DNA of 64,000 bases, from assembly GCA_964551965.1 (NCBI GenBank), contig CAZKFB010000001.1, positions 7,333 through 71,332 on the forward strand, given 5' to 3'. Below are positions 52,118 through 61,159 of the stretch, one piece after another. The position numbers and the translations under genes were made by a program. Positions within the stretch are counted from its first letter, which is position 1. Every line of letters starts with the position of its first letter. Source of the DNA: CAG-582 sp964551965 (GTDB lineage Bacteria; Bacillota_I; Bacilli_A; RF39; UBA660). The notes beneath the pieces were generated by a model. That model made no database searches and was not told where the DNA came from. It saw only the letters and a program-made list of their open reading frames with translations.

Positions 52118-52146
52118 TTGACTTATGTGAAATACTTGCATATAAT
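52118..52146 (+). promoter_or_regulatory. Promoter of the second ncRNA
   Basis: TTGACT at 52118-52123, exactly 17 bases, TATAAT at 52141-52146. One of the best sigma-A matches of the window; start near 52153. Confidence 0.85.
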
Positions 52147-52152
52147 AGAGAT

Positions 52153-52555
52153 ACTTAGTAAGGTAACTAACTAAGCAACTGATATTTATTTTATATTTAT
52201 TTTTATCCAAACGAAAATAAATATATTAATACTTATCTTTAACTGTTTTATTTTTGTATTAGAGTACTTGGTTATTAAATAATCAAAAAAAACTCTAATA
52301 CTCAAAAATAATACAAGACTGCTTTAGTTTTGTGCTTATAATTATTTCATTGAACGGGATGTCCAATACTAGTTATAAGTATTCTTGTTACTAGATGCCT
52401 ATTTTGGTCTTATCTTTGTACTAAGTATGTGATCACAGTGAGAAAGAAAACTCAATTTTATTAGATAAGCAATTATAGAGGATGACCTGACATTCATCGG
52501 AAATAATTGATCTAAAAACTAGGGAATATATAGTTGTCAGCTATATATTTTTTTT
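52153..52555 (+). ncRNA. Unidentified structured ncRNA, about 400 bases
   Basis: No open frame; own promoter and own terminator. Strong hairpins: TATTTATTTT/AAAATAAATA (about 52193-52223); a 10-bp stem GTATTAGAGT/ACTCTAATAC (about 52256-52302) enclosing TTGGTTATT/AATAATCAA; and a long helix near the 3' end, TTAGAT ... AATTAT ... GATG with CATC ... ATAATT ... ATCTAA (about 52460-52516). No RNase P, tmRNA or SRP motif seen. The downstream operon has its own promoter at 52579, so this is more likely an independent RNA than a leader. Confidence 0.6.
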
Positions 52556-52556
52556 A
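52526..52556 (+). terminator. Terminator of the second ncRNA
   Basis: ATATATAG/CTATATAT with 7-base loop, then eight T. Confidence 0.9.
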
Positions 52557-52578
52557 TGCTTATTTTTATTTAATACCC

Positions 52579-52607
52579 TTGCATATAAAATACAAGTTTG
52601 ATATACT
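52579..52607 (+). promoter_or_regulatory. Promoter of the surface-protein operon
   Basis: TTGCAT at 52579-52584, 17-base spacer, TATACT at 52602-52607. Confidence 0.7.
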
Positions 52608-52634
52608 TTTAATAGGGTAAAGAGGATTGAGAAT

Positions 52635-53354
52635 ATGAGAAATGTTTTAGGTTTTCTAATTCTAGGCCTGGTTTCTCTTTTTGTTATACCTAATAATGTT
52701 TTCGCTGATTCGTGTGACTATAAGGTAAAAGCACAGCTAAATAAATATGCTTTTAATGTAAAAGCAGAATATGAATTTAAGAAGAACGAAGATGGAAGCA
52801 CTTACTTTGATGTAATTATATATAATATTGTCCCTGACATTTATATTAATTATAAAAGTGAGTTAGAGGGTAGAACTTCAATAGGAAAGAATGTTATTTA
52901 TGAGGAAACCAACAGCGGTACTTATAAATTTAGTATTCCTATTCCGAGTCAGCCTTTTGATTACATTATATATGTTAGAACAGCTAAAGAGGGATGCGCT
53001 GGAGATTTAAGAAAATTTAATCTCTCCATACCAATTAGAAACTCTTATCATGATTTGGATGATTGTAAGAGAGTAGGCATGGAAGACTATTATTATTGTA
53101 AAGAATGGATATCTGATGAATTCAACTTATCTTCAAAAGAGATAGAAAAAAAGATAAGAGAAAAGTATGAGGCATTAAAGAAGAATACAACTACTAAATG
53201 TATTGGTTGTGATGAAAGAGCAAGAAATGCAGCTAAGATTAAAGCTTTCAATGAGTTAAAAATGAAGATAATAATAGGTATATCAATAGGAATTGTATTA
53301 GATCTAATAATCATGATTTTTCAAATAATAAATATTAGGAGGAGCGAGATATGA
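52635..53354 (+). CDS. Exported protein, first gene of cysteine-rich surface operon
   Basis: 239 residues. Signal peptide (1-24, NNVFA), an outside domain (about 25-205) with several cysteines (SCDYKV, EGCAGD, DDCKRVG, YYCKEW, TKCIGCDERA) and a C-terminal membrane helix (about 213-233). The stretch DSCDYKVKAQLNKYAFNVKA...ISDEFNLSSKEIEKKIREKY is matched in order by a similar part (KSKCSTELIKKL ... CSVYKDFKYCQRWTDED) of the next protein, so the two are probably relatives. The start has GAGGATTGAG upstream. Overlaps the next gene by 4 bases. Confidence 0.65.
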   Translation: MRNVLGFLILGLVSLFVIPNNVFADSCDYKVKAQLNKYAFNVKAEYEFKKNEDGSTYFDVIIYNIVPDIYINYKSELEGRTSIGKNVIYEETNSGTYKFSIPIPSQPFDYIIYVRTAKEGCAGDLRKFNLSIPIRNSYHDLDDCKRVGMEDYYYCKEWISDEFNLSSKEIEKKIREKYEALKKNTTTKCIGCDERARNAAKIKAFNELKMKIIIGISIGIVLDLIIMIFQIINIRRSEI

Positions 53355-54283
53355 CAAGATTGAAAGAGAAAAAAGAGTTCAAAAGAGAATATATTCCCGT
53401 TATTGTTACAGGAATTATATTAATACTTTTGGTTGGTGCTCTAGTGTTCATGATATTTTATAAAGGAAATCTAGAACTTGAAGATGTTCCAAAAGATTCT
53501 GGACATAAAGTAGATGAACTTAATGTTGAAGTTGATAAAAGCAAATGTTCAACTGAGTTAATTAAAAAATTAAGTGATGAAGCAAAGAAAATAAAGATGA
53601 GCTATAAAGAAAAAGCAATTCAAGCTGATCTTTATGAAGCTGATGATGATTCGGGAGAAAACTTCTATACATATGATCATGTATGGAATGTAACTTTTGA
53701 TAATGTAACTGATAACTTCTATTTGAAAATAACTAATGATTCAAATGATACAGTTAAAACCATTACAAAAGATACACTTCAAGATGGTAAATGGTCATTT
53801 GATACTGAAGTAGATGATGATGTAGTAACTTATACAATCTCCGTTATCTCTAATCCTGAAGGATGTAAAGAACAAGTATTTAGAAAATTTGAATTAAAAG
53901 CATTAATATTTAATGTATGGAGTAATAGTTCAAAATGTTCAGTTTATAAAGATTTCAAATATTGTCAAAGATGGACTGATGAAGATACAGTCACTATTGA
54001 TAAATTTGAAAGTGAATTAGCTAAGTATAAGAAAGAACATCCTGAAATTAAAGAAAAGAATCCATTTGGTGTTGAAGTACCAACTACTACATCTAGTACA
54101 AATAGTACAGATAAGACAAATGGTAATACTAAAACTACTAGTAAAAATAATAATGATGTAACAAATAAAGAAAATAATAAAAAGACAATAGATAATAAAG
54201 TAATATATGCTGGTGCAGCAATACTAGCTGTTATCGTTGGGGTGGTAATCGTGGTACTGCTTAAAAAGAAGAGGAGTAAGTAG
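53351..54283 (+). CDS. Membrane-anchored exported protein, second gene of surface operon
   Basis: 310 residues, translationally coupled to the first gene (4-base overlap). Cytosolic start (MTRLKEKKEFKREY), membrane helix (about 15-38), an outside beta-rich domain with three or four cysteines (CSTELIK, EGCKEQ, CSVYKDFKYCQRW), a Thr/Asn/Lys-rich linker (about 222-275, TTTSSTNSTDKTNGN) and a second membrane helix (about 283-303) with a basic end. Related to the protein before it. Role unknown; both could hold the large protein after them at the surface. Confidence 0.65.
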   Translation: MTRLKEKKEFKREYIPVIVTGIILILLVGALVFMIFYKGNLELEDVPKDSGHKVDELNVEVDKSKCSTELIKKLSDEAKKIKMSYKEKAIQADLYEADDDSGENFYTYDHVWNVTFDNVTDNFYLKITNDSNDTVKTITKDTLQDGKWSFDTEVDDDVVTYTISVISNPEGCKEQVFRKFELKALIFNVWSNSSKCSVYKDFKYCQRWTDEDTVTIDKFESELAKYKKEHPEIKEKNPFGVEVPTTTSSTNSTDKTNGNTKTTSKNNNDVTNKENNKKTIDNKVIYAGAAILAVIVGVVIVVLLKKKRSK

Positions 54284-54284
54284 T

Positions 54285-57200
54285 ATGAAAAAGAAATTAT
54301 TATTGTTAATTATTATGGTTTGTATGGTTGTATTTACTCCTAATGTAAGTGCAAAGTCAAATGCAGTAGCAAGGTATAAGAACTTTCCTGGATCAGGAAC
54401 AAACTATATAAGATCTGGTGTTATATATGCCGGTGAAGGAGATAAGAACCCTAGTAGTGCAACTAGAGGAAACTTTAAACTATATAATCAATATATTGAA
54501 ATGAATGGAAAAGAATATAAAGCTTGGTGTGTTGACCCAGCATTACATTCACCTAGAGGTGCTGGTTATACATGTACTCCATTAAAGGATGCCGGCCTTG
54601 AATATATTTTTAACAATTTAACAGGTGATGAAACAATAAATGCTTTTGCATTTAGATTCTATGCTATTTATGCTGGTATTGGTATGACAATAAAGGATGA
54701 AAGTGGAAATGAAGTCACTCACTCAAGTTTAAACTATCCAAAAGCAGCAATAATTAGATACTTACAAGCAAGAAACGGTGATGGTGGTGTAACTTCTGAA
54801 TATGGATCTGATTATAATCAATTCTTATCAGGAAATACTGCTGCACTTGATGCTGCATATAATATAGCTACAACAGCTGCACAACTTAAACAAGCATCAG
54901 AGTTGGAAGAGGCTACATCGGGAGATGGTAGTGGATTAAAATATACCATGACAACTCATGATAAAATGAGTGTAACATATGTAGTTACATCAGCATTTGC
55001 AATGAAAAGAGAAGAAATGGAATTCACTTGTGAAAATTGTGCTAGTGTTGATGTCCTAAGTTGGTCAGAACACAGCGTTACTATAAAAGTAAATCAATTA
55101 TCAAGTGAAGGTGAAGGATGTAAATTTACTGTTTTAGCAACATTTAAAAAGAATGGTTTGTATGGTTGCTATGGTGGTGAAGGAAATCAATTTGAAGTTA
55201 TCGTAGTTGATGATCCTACTTCAACACCATTCCCATTTGAAGGTCATAATCCTGAATGTGGAAGTGAATGCTGTACTGAGGCCCCTCTTGATAAACCATT
55301 AGATGGAATTGTTGCAAACTGTTGTGAAGAGACAACTCATTCTTATGTAAAAGAATATGATCTTGATGATTTATTCTGTTACCATAATGAACTACAAGTT
55401 CCTCATTATTGGGAAAAATGTGGAGCTGATGCTTATAAAACTGAAGAAATAAATGAATATTGTGATTTATATTGTACTGAAAGAGTTACAATCGATATTC
55501 CGGGAGCAATAACTGCTAAGTCAGGAAGATACTTTACACTTTCTAAAAATCCTGTTGGAAATACAACAAGTCCATATATTCAAGGATTTAAGAGATGCCG
55601 TGTTAGAGTTAAATATGACTTATGGGAAAAACATTATGTTGATGCCGTTAAGAATGAGGTAAATAAATATAATGAATTCCAATTAGCTGCAGCAAATTAT
55701 TATTTCTACGTTCAAGGAGAACCGGGAGGATACTTAGGTTCAGAAAACGTAAGTGGAGATGCAACTTTAACACAAAATTGTGAAAAATATGGAAAATATT
55801 GTAGTAGAACCGTAAGTTGTACAGTAGGAACAGCCGGATGTGGAACTGATGGTACGAAGTCCGAAGATTATGATTGTTGGGTAGCTGATACACCAGCAAC
55901 AGGATCATATCATTTCTCATATACAAAATATAAGTTTAAAACATCATTGCCATATCATACTTCTAAATATAAAGAAGACCCAGTAACTCATAAAGAAATT
56001 GAAGTATTACCAAATGGAACTAAAAATGCTTCACATGATCCATTTACGGTTTGGGATAGAGATAAGCAATATCAAGAAGCTGTACAAAAGGCAAACGCGT
56101 TAACTTGTCCTGGAAGAGAGAACGGCTCTCCTTCTGTAACTGGTTTTGATTTAAGTGGTAAAAACGAAAACTTTGATAATCAAAAATCATCATTAAAAGG
56201 AATAATGGATGGAGCCGAAAACGCATATGCAACAGCCGTTTCTGATGCAAAAACTCTAGAACAGTTATTAACTGATTGTGATACTTACTTTGATACTAAA
56301 TCAGCTAATGAAATGTACGAATTTGATCCTTCGATGTCATTTAGATACACACAAATATATCGTAATGATAGAGGACAATCAGAATTAAGTGTATTACCAG
56401 TTAACTTCATGGAAACTCCTGGATGTACTATATCAGGACCTGAAAAAGGAGATATCACTTATGAAGGTGGTATGGATACAGCATCACCTAGATATTCTGG
56501 AGTATACTTAACAGGTTTCTTCAATGGTAAAGACTTCGATGGTGGAAAGATTGAATACGATTTTAACGGAAGTAAATTCCCAAGTGAAAAGGATCCGGAT
56601 CCATATAAAGCAGATAAATTATTTACTCACGATGCAAGATATAAAGCTGTATGTGAATGGGAAGAAGATCCAAACAATGTTAATACATTAGTACCAAATG
56701 GTGCTGTTACTGAAGATGCCGTTATGAACTTTACAAAACATGAATATGAATATAAGGTATTCTTAACAACATACGATGGTTCATTCGAAACTGATTGGTC
56801 AGTATCTAATATCGGTGAAAAAGGTAAATTTGATGACTTTATTATCGAAAACGGTGGAACAACATGTGCAGGAAATCCAAGTTCTAAGAATGAAATGTTC
56901 AGTTGTACATTACATGTAGAATATGAAATTGTATATACAGGTAAGTGTAATGGAACTACTACAAATCCTGCAGATTGTGACCCAGTAAATAATGTTGAAG
57001 GATTGTTCCAATTCAAGGTTGCTGATCCAGCAAATATATTCCCAACAGGAACTACATCAGATACAGGTGCTCCTATTGCAAGAAACTGGACAGACACATC
57101 AGAAGGACAAACAACTAAAGCAGAGATTGAACAAAGAGCAGCTAGAGGATTAACTTATGCGCAAGAAAGGGAATCATATAAATTCCATTTAACTCCTGAA

Positions 57201-57470
57201 ATAATGCGTCATATTAAAAACTATAACGTAACTAAGAATCAAGGAAATATTGGTGGATATTCAGATTTCAATATGACTTGTGATTGTCCTAGTCAAGTTC
57301 AAACTAATACTCTACAAGGTGGAGGAGTTGGATGTACTAGATGTCGAAGCAATCTACTTACTGATTTAGCAAATAATTCAATTAGTTATGAAGGTCAAAC
57401 TTATACAGTTAGAGCTTGGTCATCAAGAAAATCAATTGATCAAGTTAGAAACGAATCACATTGGAGGTAA
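54285..57470 (+). CDS. Large cysteine-rich secreted surface protein
   Basis: 1061 residues, 1 base after the previous stop. Signal peptide (1-23, TPNVSA). About 33 cysteines, unusual for this kind of genome, many in pairs (CENC, CGSECC, CDC, GCTRC), so disulphide-rich and exported. The N-terminal part (about 40-190: YKAWCVDPALHSPRGAGYTC, AFRFYAIYAGIG, YPKAAIIRYLQARNGDG) could be a thioester-like domain, in which a Cys after an aromatic residue reacts with a Gln; not certain. No LPxTG or C-terminal helix, so it is soluble or held by the neighbours. Ends QVRNESHWR. Function unknown. Confidence 0.7.
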   Translation: MKKKLLLLIIMVCMVVFTPNVSAKSNAVARYKNFPGSGTNYIRSGVIYAGEGDKNPSSATRGNFKLYNQYIEMNGKEYKAWCVDPALHSPRGAGYTCTPLKDAGLEYIFNNLTGDETINAFAFRFYAIYAGIGMTIKDESGNEVTHSSLNYPKAAIIRYLQARNGDGGVTSEYGSDYNQFLSGNTAALDAAYNIATTAAQLKQASELEEATSGDGSGLKYTMTTHDKMSVTYVVTSAFAMKREEMEFTCENCASVDVLSWSEHSVTIKVNQLSSEGEGCKFTVLATFKKNGLYGCYGGEGNQFEVIVVDDPTSTPFPFEGHNPECGSECCTEAPLDKPLDGIVANCCEETTHSYVKEYDLDDLFCYHNELQVPHYWEKCGADAYKTEEINEYCDLYCTERVTIDIPGAITAKSGRYFTLSKNPVGNTTSPYIQGFKRCRVRVKYDLWEKHYVDAVKNEVNKYNEFQLAAANYYFYVQGEPGGYLGSENVSGDATLTQNCEKYGKYCSRTVSCTVGTAGCGTDGTKSEDYDCWVADTPATGSYHFSYTKYKFKTSLPYHTSKYKEDPVTHKEIEVLPNGTKNASHDPFTVWDRDKQYQEAVQKANALTCPGRENGSPSVTGFDLSGKNENFDNQKSSLKGIMDGAENAYATAVSDAKTLEQLLTDCDTYFDTKSANEMYEFDPSMSFRYTQIYRNDRGQSELSVLPVNFMETPGCTISGPEKGDITYEGGMDTASPRYSGVYLTGFFNGKDFDGGKIEYDFNGSKFPSEKDPDPYKADKLFTHDARYKAVCEWEEDPNNVNTLVPNGAVTEDAVMNFTKHEYEYKVFLTTYDGSFETDWSVSNIGEKGKFDDFIIENGGTTCAGNPSSKNEMFSCTLHVEYEIVYTGKCNGTTTNPADCDPVNNVEGLFQFKVADPANIFPTGTTSDTGAPIARNWTDTSEGQTTKAEIEQRAARGLTYAQERESYKFHLTPEIMRHIKNYNVTKNQGNIGGYSDFNMTCDCPSQVQTNTLQGGGVGCTRCRSNLLTDLANNSISYEGQTYTVRAWSSRKSIDQVRNESHWR

Positions 57471-57475
57471 TATAG

Positions 57476-57907
57476 ATGAAAGAGAGTATGTGGGGCTACT
57501 GGATTGTAGTTCTTGGAGTATCAATCATGTCTGTTATGGTTTTATTGCAAAACATGACAACAACTAATGAACAAGATTATTATTTAATAAAAAGTTGTCT
57601 AGAAGCATCAATGTATGATGCTATAGACTATGGTTATTATCGTGATACTGGAGACTTAAAGATGAACCAAGAAAAGTTCACTGAAAGTTTTGTTAGAAGA
57701 TTCTCAGAAATAATAAATATCAATAGAGATTATGATATTACTTTCTATGATATTTATGAAGAACCTCCTGCAGCTAGTGTTGGTGTTAAAACTAATACTA
57801 AATCTGGTGGTATTGGTCAAGCAGCATCAAATGCTGATGGATTAGATGTAACTAATAGACTAACTGGTATACTTTATACTAATTCACTATATAATCCAAG
57901 AAGTTAA
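57476..57907 (+). CDS. Single-helix TadE/pseudopilin-like protein
   Basis: 143 residues, last gene of the operon, GGAGG before the ATG. A short start (MKESMWGYW), one membrane helix (about 9-27) and then a helix continuing it (TTTNEQDYYLIKSCLEASMY, DAIDYGYYRDTGDLKM), an exposed part and a Gly/Ala-rich tail. The long N-terminal helix followed by an exposed region recalls TadE-type or pseudopilin proteins; the prepilin peptidase at 5218 would be a possible partner only if its leader fits, which it does not clearly. Tentative. Confidence 0.5.
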   Translation: MKESMWGYWIVVLGVSIMSVMVLLQNMTTTNEQDYYLIKSCLEASMYDAIDYGYYRDTGDLKMNQEKFTESFVRRFSEIININRDYDITFYDIYEEPPAASVGVKTNTKSGGIGQAASNADGLDVTNRLTGILYTNSLYNPRS

Positions 57908-57938
57908 AAGAATTGAATAATTTCAATTCTTTTTTTTT
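57907..57938 (+). terminator. Rho-independent terminator
   Basis: AAAGAATTGAA/TTCAATTCTTT with TAAT loop and T run, ending the surface operon. Confidence 0.92.
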
Positions 57939-57977
57939 AACTAATGAATAATATTAACTAGAAAGGAAAATTAAAAT

Positions 57978-58238
57978 ATGGAAATATTAAAAGTATCTAG
58001 TAAGTCTAATCCAAGCAAAGTAGCAGGCGCTATTGCTAATGTATTTAGAAATTTTGGGAAAGTTGAAATTCAAACTATTGGTGCTGGTAGTTTAAACCAA
58101 GCAATTAAAGCTATATGTATTGCAAGAGGATTTGTTGCACCATCAGGTAAAAATATTGTTGTCATTCCTGCTTTTTCTGATATTACAATTGATGGAGAGG
58201 AAAAGACTGCTATTAAATTAATTGTAGAGGCTAGATAA
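57978..58238 (+). CDS. spoVS: Stage V sporulation protein S family (SpoVS)
   Basis: 86 residues. The SpoVS/Alba-like fold is plain in sequence: VSSKSNPSKVAGAIANVFRN, VEIQTIGAGSLNQAIKAICI, ARGFVAPSGKNIVVIPAFSD and the ending TAIKLIVEAR. A small DNA/RNA-binding-like protein required for spore coat assembly in Bacillus but present in many bacteria that do not sporulate. AGAAAGGAAA lies before the ATG. Alone between terminators; it is no proof of sporulation here. Confidence 0.95.
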   Translation: MEILKVSSKSNPSKVAGAIANVFRNFGKVEIQTIGAGSLNQAIKAICIARGFVAPSGKNIVVIPAFSDITIDGEEKTAIKLIVEAR

Positions 58239-58247
58239 GCCTCTTTT
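58226..58247 (+). terminator. Rho-independent terminator
   Basis: AGAGGCT/AGCCTCT with AGATA loop, four T, overlapping the spoVS end. Confidence 0.8.
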
Positions 58248-58295
58248 ACTTTTATCTAATTTTATGGTATTATATTCAGCCGATGAGGTGTAACT

Positions 58296-59066
58296 ATGTC
58301 AAGATATGATCAAAAATCAATTGATAAAATTAATCTAGAAATTAAACATAAAAATTGGGATAGAGCTATTTTCCTAATGGGAAAATATATTACTCGTTAT
58401 CCTCAAGATAATTATATGAGATTAGTCTATACGAATATTTTATTAAAACTAGGTAAGAAAGAAATAGCAAGAGAAGTATTAGATAGTACAGTATTAACAG
58501 ATAAGGATGTTGATAAGAGTTTTGCTTCTTATTACTATGCAACTATAAAATTACTTGCTCAAGAAGAAAGATATCAAGATTGCTTAGATTATTTATATAG
58601 TCATGAAAACTTATTTAAAGTAAACAACGACTATTACTATATTGAATCTTTCTGTAAATCAAGATTAGGAATTAAAAATGCTAGTAATGGCTATCCGGGA
58701 TATGTTTATCAACAAATTGTCGACTTTAATGAAGAGAGAACATTATCTTATATAAATGGGGAAACAGAGTTATATAATAGTCGTAAAAAAGGTGTTTTTA
58801 ATTCTTCATTTGATACGGAAGCTTGTTTGCAAGTTATTAAAAGTAAGATAGCTGATTCCCAAAAGTATTATCCGGGACTAGTATATTTTGAAAGTGTATT
58901 TAAATGTGACAATTGTGGTAAATATGTTGGCAGACCAACAGACATAATAATGATTAATGGACTTATCAATAGTGATAATATCATATATATGTTACCGGGG
59001 GTAAATGAACACCATATTGAGGTAACAGATATTACTAGAGATGTTCAAGAATTAAGATTAAAATAA
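58296..59066 (+). CDS. TPR-like protein with C-terminal Cys-x-x-Cys domain
   Basis: 256 residues. Residues about 1-130 follow a helical repeat rhythm (NWDRAIFLMGKYITRYPQDN, YMRLVYTNILLKLGKKEIAR, YYYATIKLLAQEERYQDCLD) like TPR units. The C-terminal ~80 residues contain FKCDNCGKYVGR and end in VEVTDITRDVQELRLK. No signal or membrane helix. Such small TPR proteins serve as scaffolds; the partner is not seen. GAGGTG precedes the ATG; a TGGTATTAT box lies at about 58265-58273. Confidence 0.7.
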   Translation: MSRYDQKSIDKINLEIKHKNWDRAIFLMGKYITRYPQDNYMRLVYTNILLKLGKKEIAREVLDSTVLTDKDVDKSFASYYYATIKLLAQEERYQDCLDYLYSHENLFKVNNDYYYIESFCKSRLGIKNASNGYPGYVYQQIVDFNEERTLSYINGETELYNSRKKGVFNSSFDTEACLQVIKSKIADSQKYYPGLVYFESVFKCDNCGKYVGRPTDIIMINGLINSDNIIYMLPGVNEHHIEVTDITRDVQELRLK

Positions 59067-59092
59067 AAGAACTTATGGCTATAAGTTCTTTT
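59065..59092. terminator. Bidirectional terminator
   Basis: 12-bp stem AAAAGAACTTAT/ATAAGTTCTTTT with GGCT loop between converging genes. Confidence 0.92.
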
Positions 59093-60310
59093 CTATTGAT
59101 AACACCCATCAATAACCGAATTGAATGTTTCTTCAATGAATTTTTTATTTAATCCTAGTTTATATCTATAGTGACTAGTTTCATAATTGGTATCATATTC
59201 TGAATAGGGAATAAGCTCAAAATTGGTTTTATTTTTATCAAAATAATTAACTATAGGTATTGTTTTTATCTCTTTGAATTCAATATTGTTATTATCATAT
59301 TCTAGTCTTACTTTTGATAGTAGCCCAAATTGATATGCATTATCAAATGTTTCATATCCTTTTTCTGTTCTTGCAATATCATCATCGTGGGATACAAAGT
59401 TGCCCATTGAATAATATACTAGAGTTTTATTATGCTCACCAATAATATCAATAGGTTGTATTGAGTGAGAGTGGCTTCCCATAATAATATCAACACCTAG
59501 AGAATTTAAAAATTCCGCCATCTCTTTTTGTTCATTATTGGGAGTAAAGGTATATTCTGTACCCCAATGCATAATAACCACTTGTATATCTGTTTTATTC
59601 TTTAAATCAGTTATTTCTTTCGTTAATAAACTTTTATATTCATCAGTAATCGTTTTTGTATCTGGATTCCTATATAAACCAATTCTCGATCTATTCGATT
59701 TATCTACTTTAATATTAGTTCCATAAGTGTATCCAAGAAAACCAACTTTTACGCCATCAACTTCAATTATTCTTGAACTTTCTCGATCCTCATCATCTTT
59801 ATAAGTACCAACGGTTAAAATGTCAGTATTATTTTTAAAGTAATCAATAGTAGAATCTATACCTACCGTTCCACGATCATTAGAATGATTATTGGCTGTA
59901 GTAAGTATTTCAAAATCTAATGAATTAACTAAATCACCAATGTATGAAGGAGCACAAAAGTTATAGCCATCACCACTTACACTTAAGTTATTATTTCCAA
60001 TGACAACTTCCATATTACCGACACTTATATCATCATCTAAAAAATATTTTTTAATTCGATTAAAGTAAATATTCTTATCATACCCATTATCTATTGCTTT
60101 ATAAAATAAAGATTCAAATAATAAATCCCCTACAAAAGTAAAATTAATTTCTTTTTTACTAGATCTTGTTTGACTTATGGTAGTTGTGTTTATTGATGTT
60201 CGTGAATTATTAGAATACTCCTTTTTAGAAGTAAACATTATAATAGCAAAAGTAGTTCCAATAACTAATAAAACGATAATAATAAATAAACATATTTTCT
60301 TGCTTTTCAT
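59093..60310 (-). CDS. CapA-family polysaccharide/poly-gamma-glutamate metallophosphatase-like protein
   Basis: 405 residues from the ATG at 60310 (AGGTGG upstream); the frame continues 39 codons further up but without a site. N-terminal membrane anchor (about 6-27). The CapA metallo-dependent phosphatase fold follows: FTFVGDLLFES, VGNMEVVIG, TTANNHSNDRGTVG, VVIMHWGTEYTF, DIIMGSHSHSIQPID and VYYSMGNFVS carry the Asp, Asn and His metal ligands. Function in polymer (PGA or capsule) surface chemistry is known for the family; no CapBC genes lie here, so the substrate is open. Confidence 0.88.
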   Translation of the reverse strand: MKSKKICLFIIIVLLVIGTTFAIIMFTSKKEYSNNSRTSINTTTISQTRSSKKEINFTFVGDLLFESLFYKAIDNGYDKNIYFNRIKKYFLDDDISVGNMEVVIGNNNLSVSGDGYNFCAPSYIGDLVNSLDFEILTTANNHSNDRGTVGIDSTIDYFKNNTDILTVGTYKDDEDRESSRIIEVDGVKVGFLGYTYGTNIKVDKSNRSRIGLYRNPDTKTITDEYKSLLTKEITDLKNKTDIQVVIMHWGTEYTFTPNNEQKEMAEFLNSLGVDIIMGSHSHSIQPIDIIGEHNKTLVYYSMGNFVSHDDDIARTEKGYETFDNAYQFGLLSKVRLEYDNNNIEFKEIKTIPIVNYFDKNKTNFELIPYSEYDTNYETSHYRYKLGLNKKFIEETFNSVIDGCYQ

Positions 60311-60367
60311 AATACCACCTAAGTATATAATATCATATATGAGCAAGTTTAAAAACCAAAATAAATA

Positions 60368-60376
60368 TGTTATAAT
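60368..60376 (+). promoter_or_regulatory. Extended -10 promoter (TGTTATAAT) of recX
   Basis: TATAAT at 60371-60376 with TGT before it, 19 bases before the recX start; lies within the divergent region with the CapA-like gene. Confidence 0.6.
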
Positions 60377-60394
60377 TCGGATATAGGTGATTTC

Positions 60395-61159
60395 ATGAAG
60401 ATTGAAAAATACGTTAAAGATAAACAAAATAAATATAAAGTTACAATCGATGGAGAAGAATATACTTTATATGATGATGTCATAGTTAAATATGCATTAC
60501 TTATGAAAAATGAAATAGATAAATCTTTATTTGATGAAATAATAACCGTTAATGATGAACTAAAAAGTTACTATGATTCTATAAAGTATATTACAAAGAA
60601 ATTAAGAAGTGAAAAAGAAATATATGAATTTCTAAAAAAGAAAGATATAAGTGAAAATGTCATTAAAAAGACAATTAAAAGATTAAAGGATAATAGCTTT
60701 TTAAACGAGGATATATATTTAAAGTCTTATATTAATGATCAGGTAAATCTTTCTAATAATGGACCTAAAAAGATAAAGGTAAATCTAATTAAATTAGGTA
60801 TTGATGAAGATAAAATAGAAGAATATCTAAGTAAAGTAGATAATAGTATATGGCAAGATAAAATAGATAATTATATAGCAAAAAAGATTAAAACTAATCA
60901 TACATCTTCATCTTATATGTTAAAGGGTAAACTTCAAAATGATTTAGTTAATCTAGGCTATGATAAGGAAATGGTTATACTAAGTCTATCTCATTATGAT
61001 ATAATAGATACAGATATATGTAAAAAAGAATTAGAAAAAGCTAAGAGAGAATTATCTAAGAAATATTCAGGTTATGAATTAGAACAAAAGATAAAAATGA
61101 GACTTTATCGTAAAGGTTTTAAGATAGGTAGTATTGAGGAGAGTAGTTATGAAGAATAA
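60395..61159 (+). CDS. recX: RecX-family regulatory protein
   Basis: Modulates RecA filament activity. 254 residues, AGGTGAT before the ATG. The three-helix RecX repeats appear: ALLMKNEIDKSLFDEIITVN, YDSIKYITKKLRSEKEIYEF, LKKKDISENVIKKTIKRLKD, NSFLNEDIYLKSYIND and LMRLYRKGFKIGSIEES. Length is in the range of Bacilli RecX. No recA in the window. Overlaps the next gene by 11 bases. Confidence 0.85.
   Translation: MKIEKYVKDKQNKYKVTIDGEEYTLYDDVIVKYALLMKNEIDKSLFDEIITVNDELKSYYDSIKYITKKLRSEKEIYEFLKKKDISENVIKKTIKRLKDNSFLNEDIYLKSYINDQVNLSNNGPKKIKVNLIKLGIDEDKIEEYLSKVDNSIWQDKIDNYIAKKIKTNHTSSSYMLKGKLQNDLVNLGYDKEMVILSLSHYDIIDTDICKKELEKAKRELSKKYSGYELEQKIKMRLYRKGFKIGSIEESSYEE

Noticed and set aside
52153..52555. 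Considered T-box or other riboswitch for the second ncRNA
   Set aside because: No T-box sequence, no known ligand-binding core, and the downstream operon has its own promoter.
59538..60386. Plus-strand frames of 60-70 codons across the CapA-like gene
   Set aside because: Antisense shadows; the minus-strand frame has full catalytic motifs.
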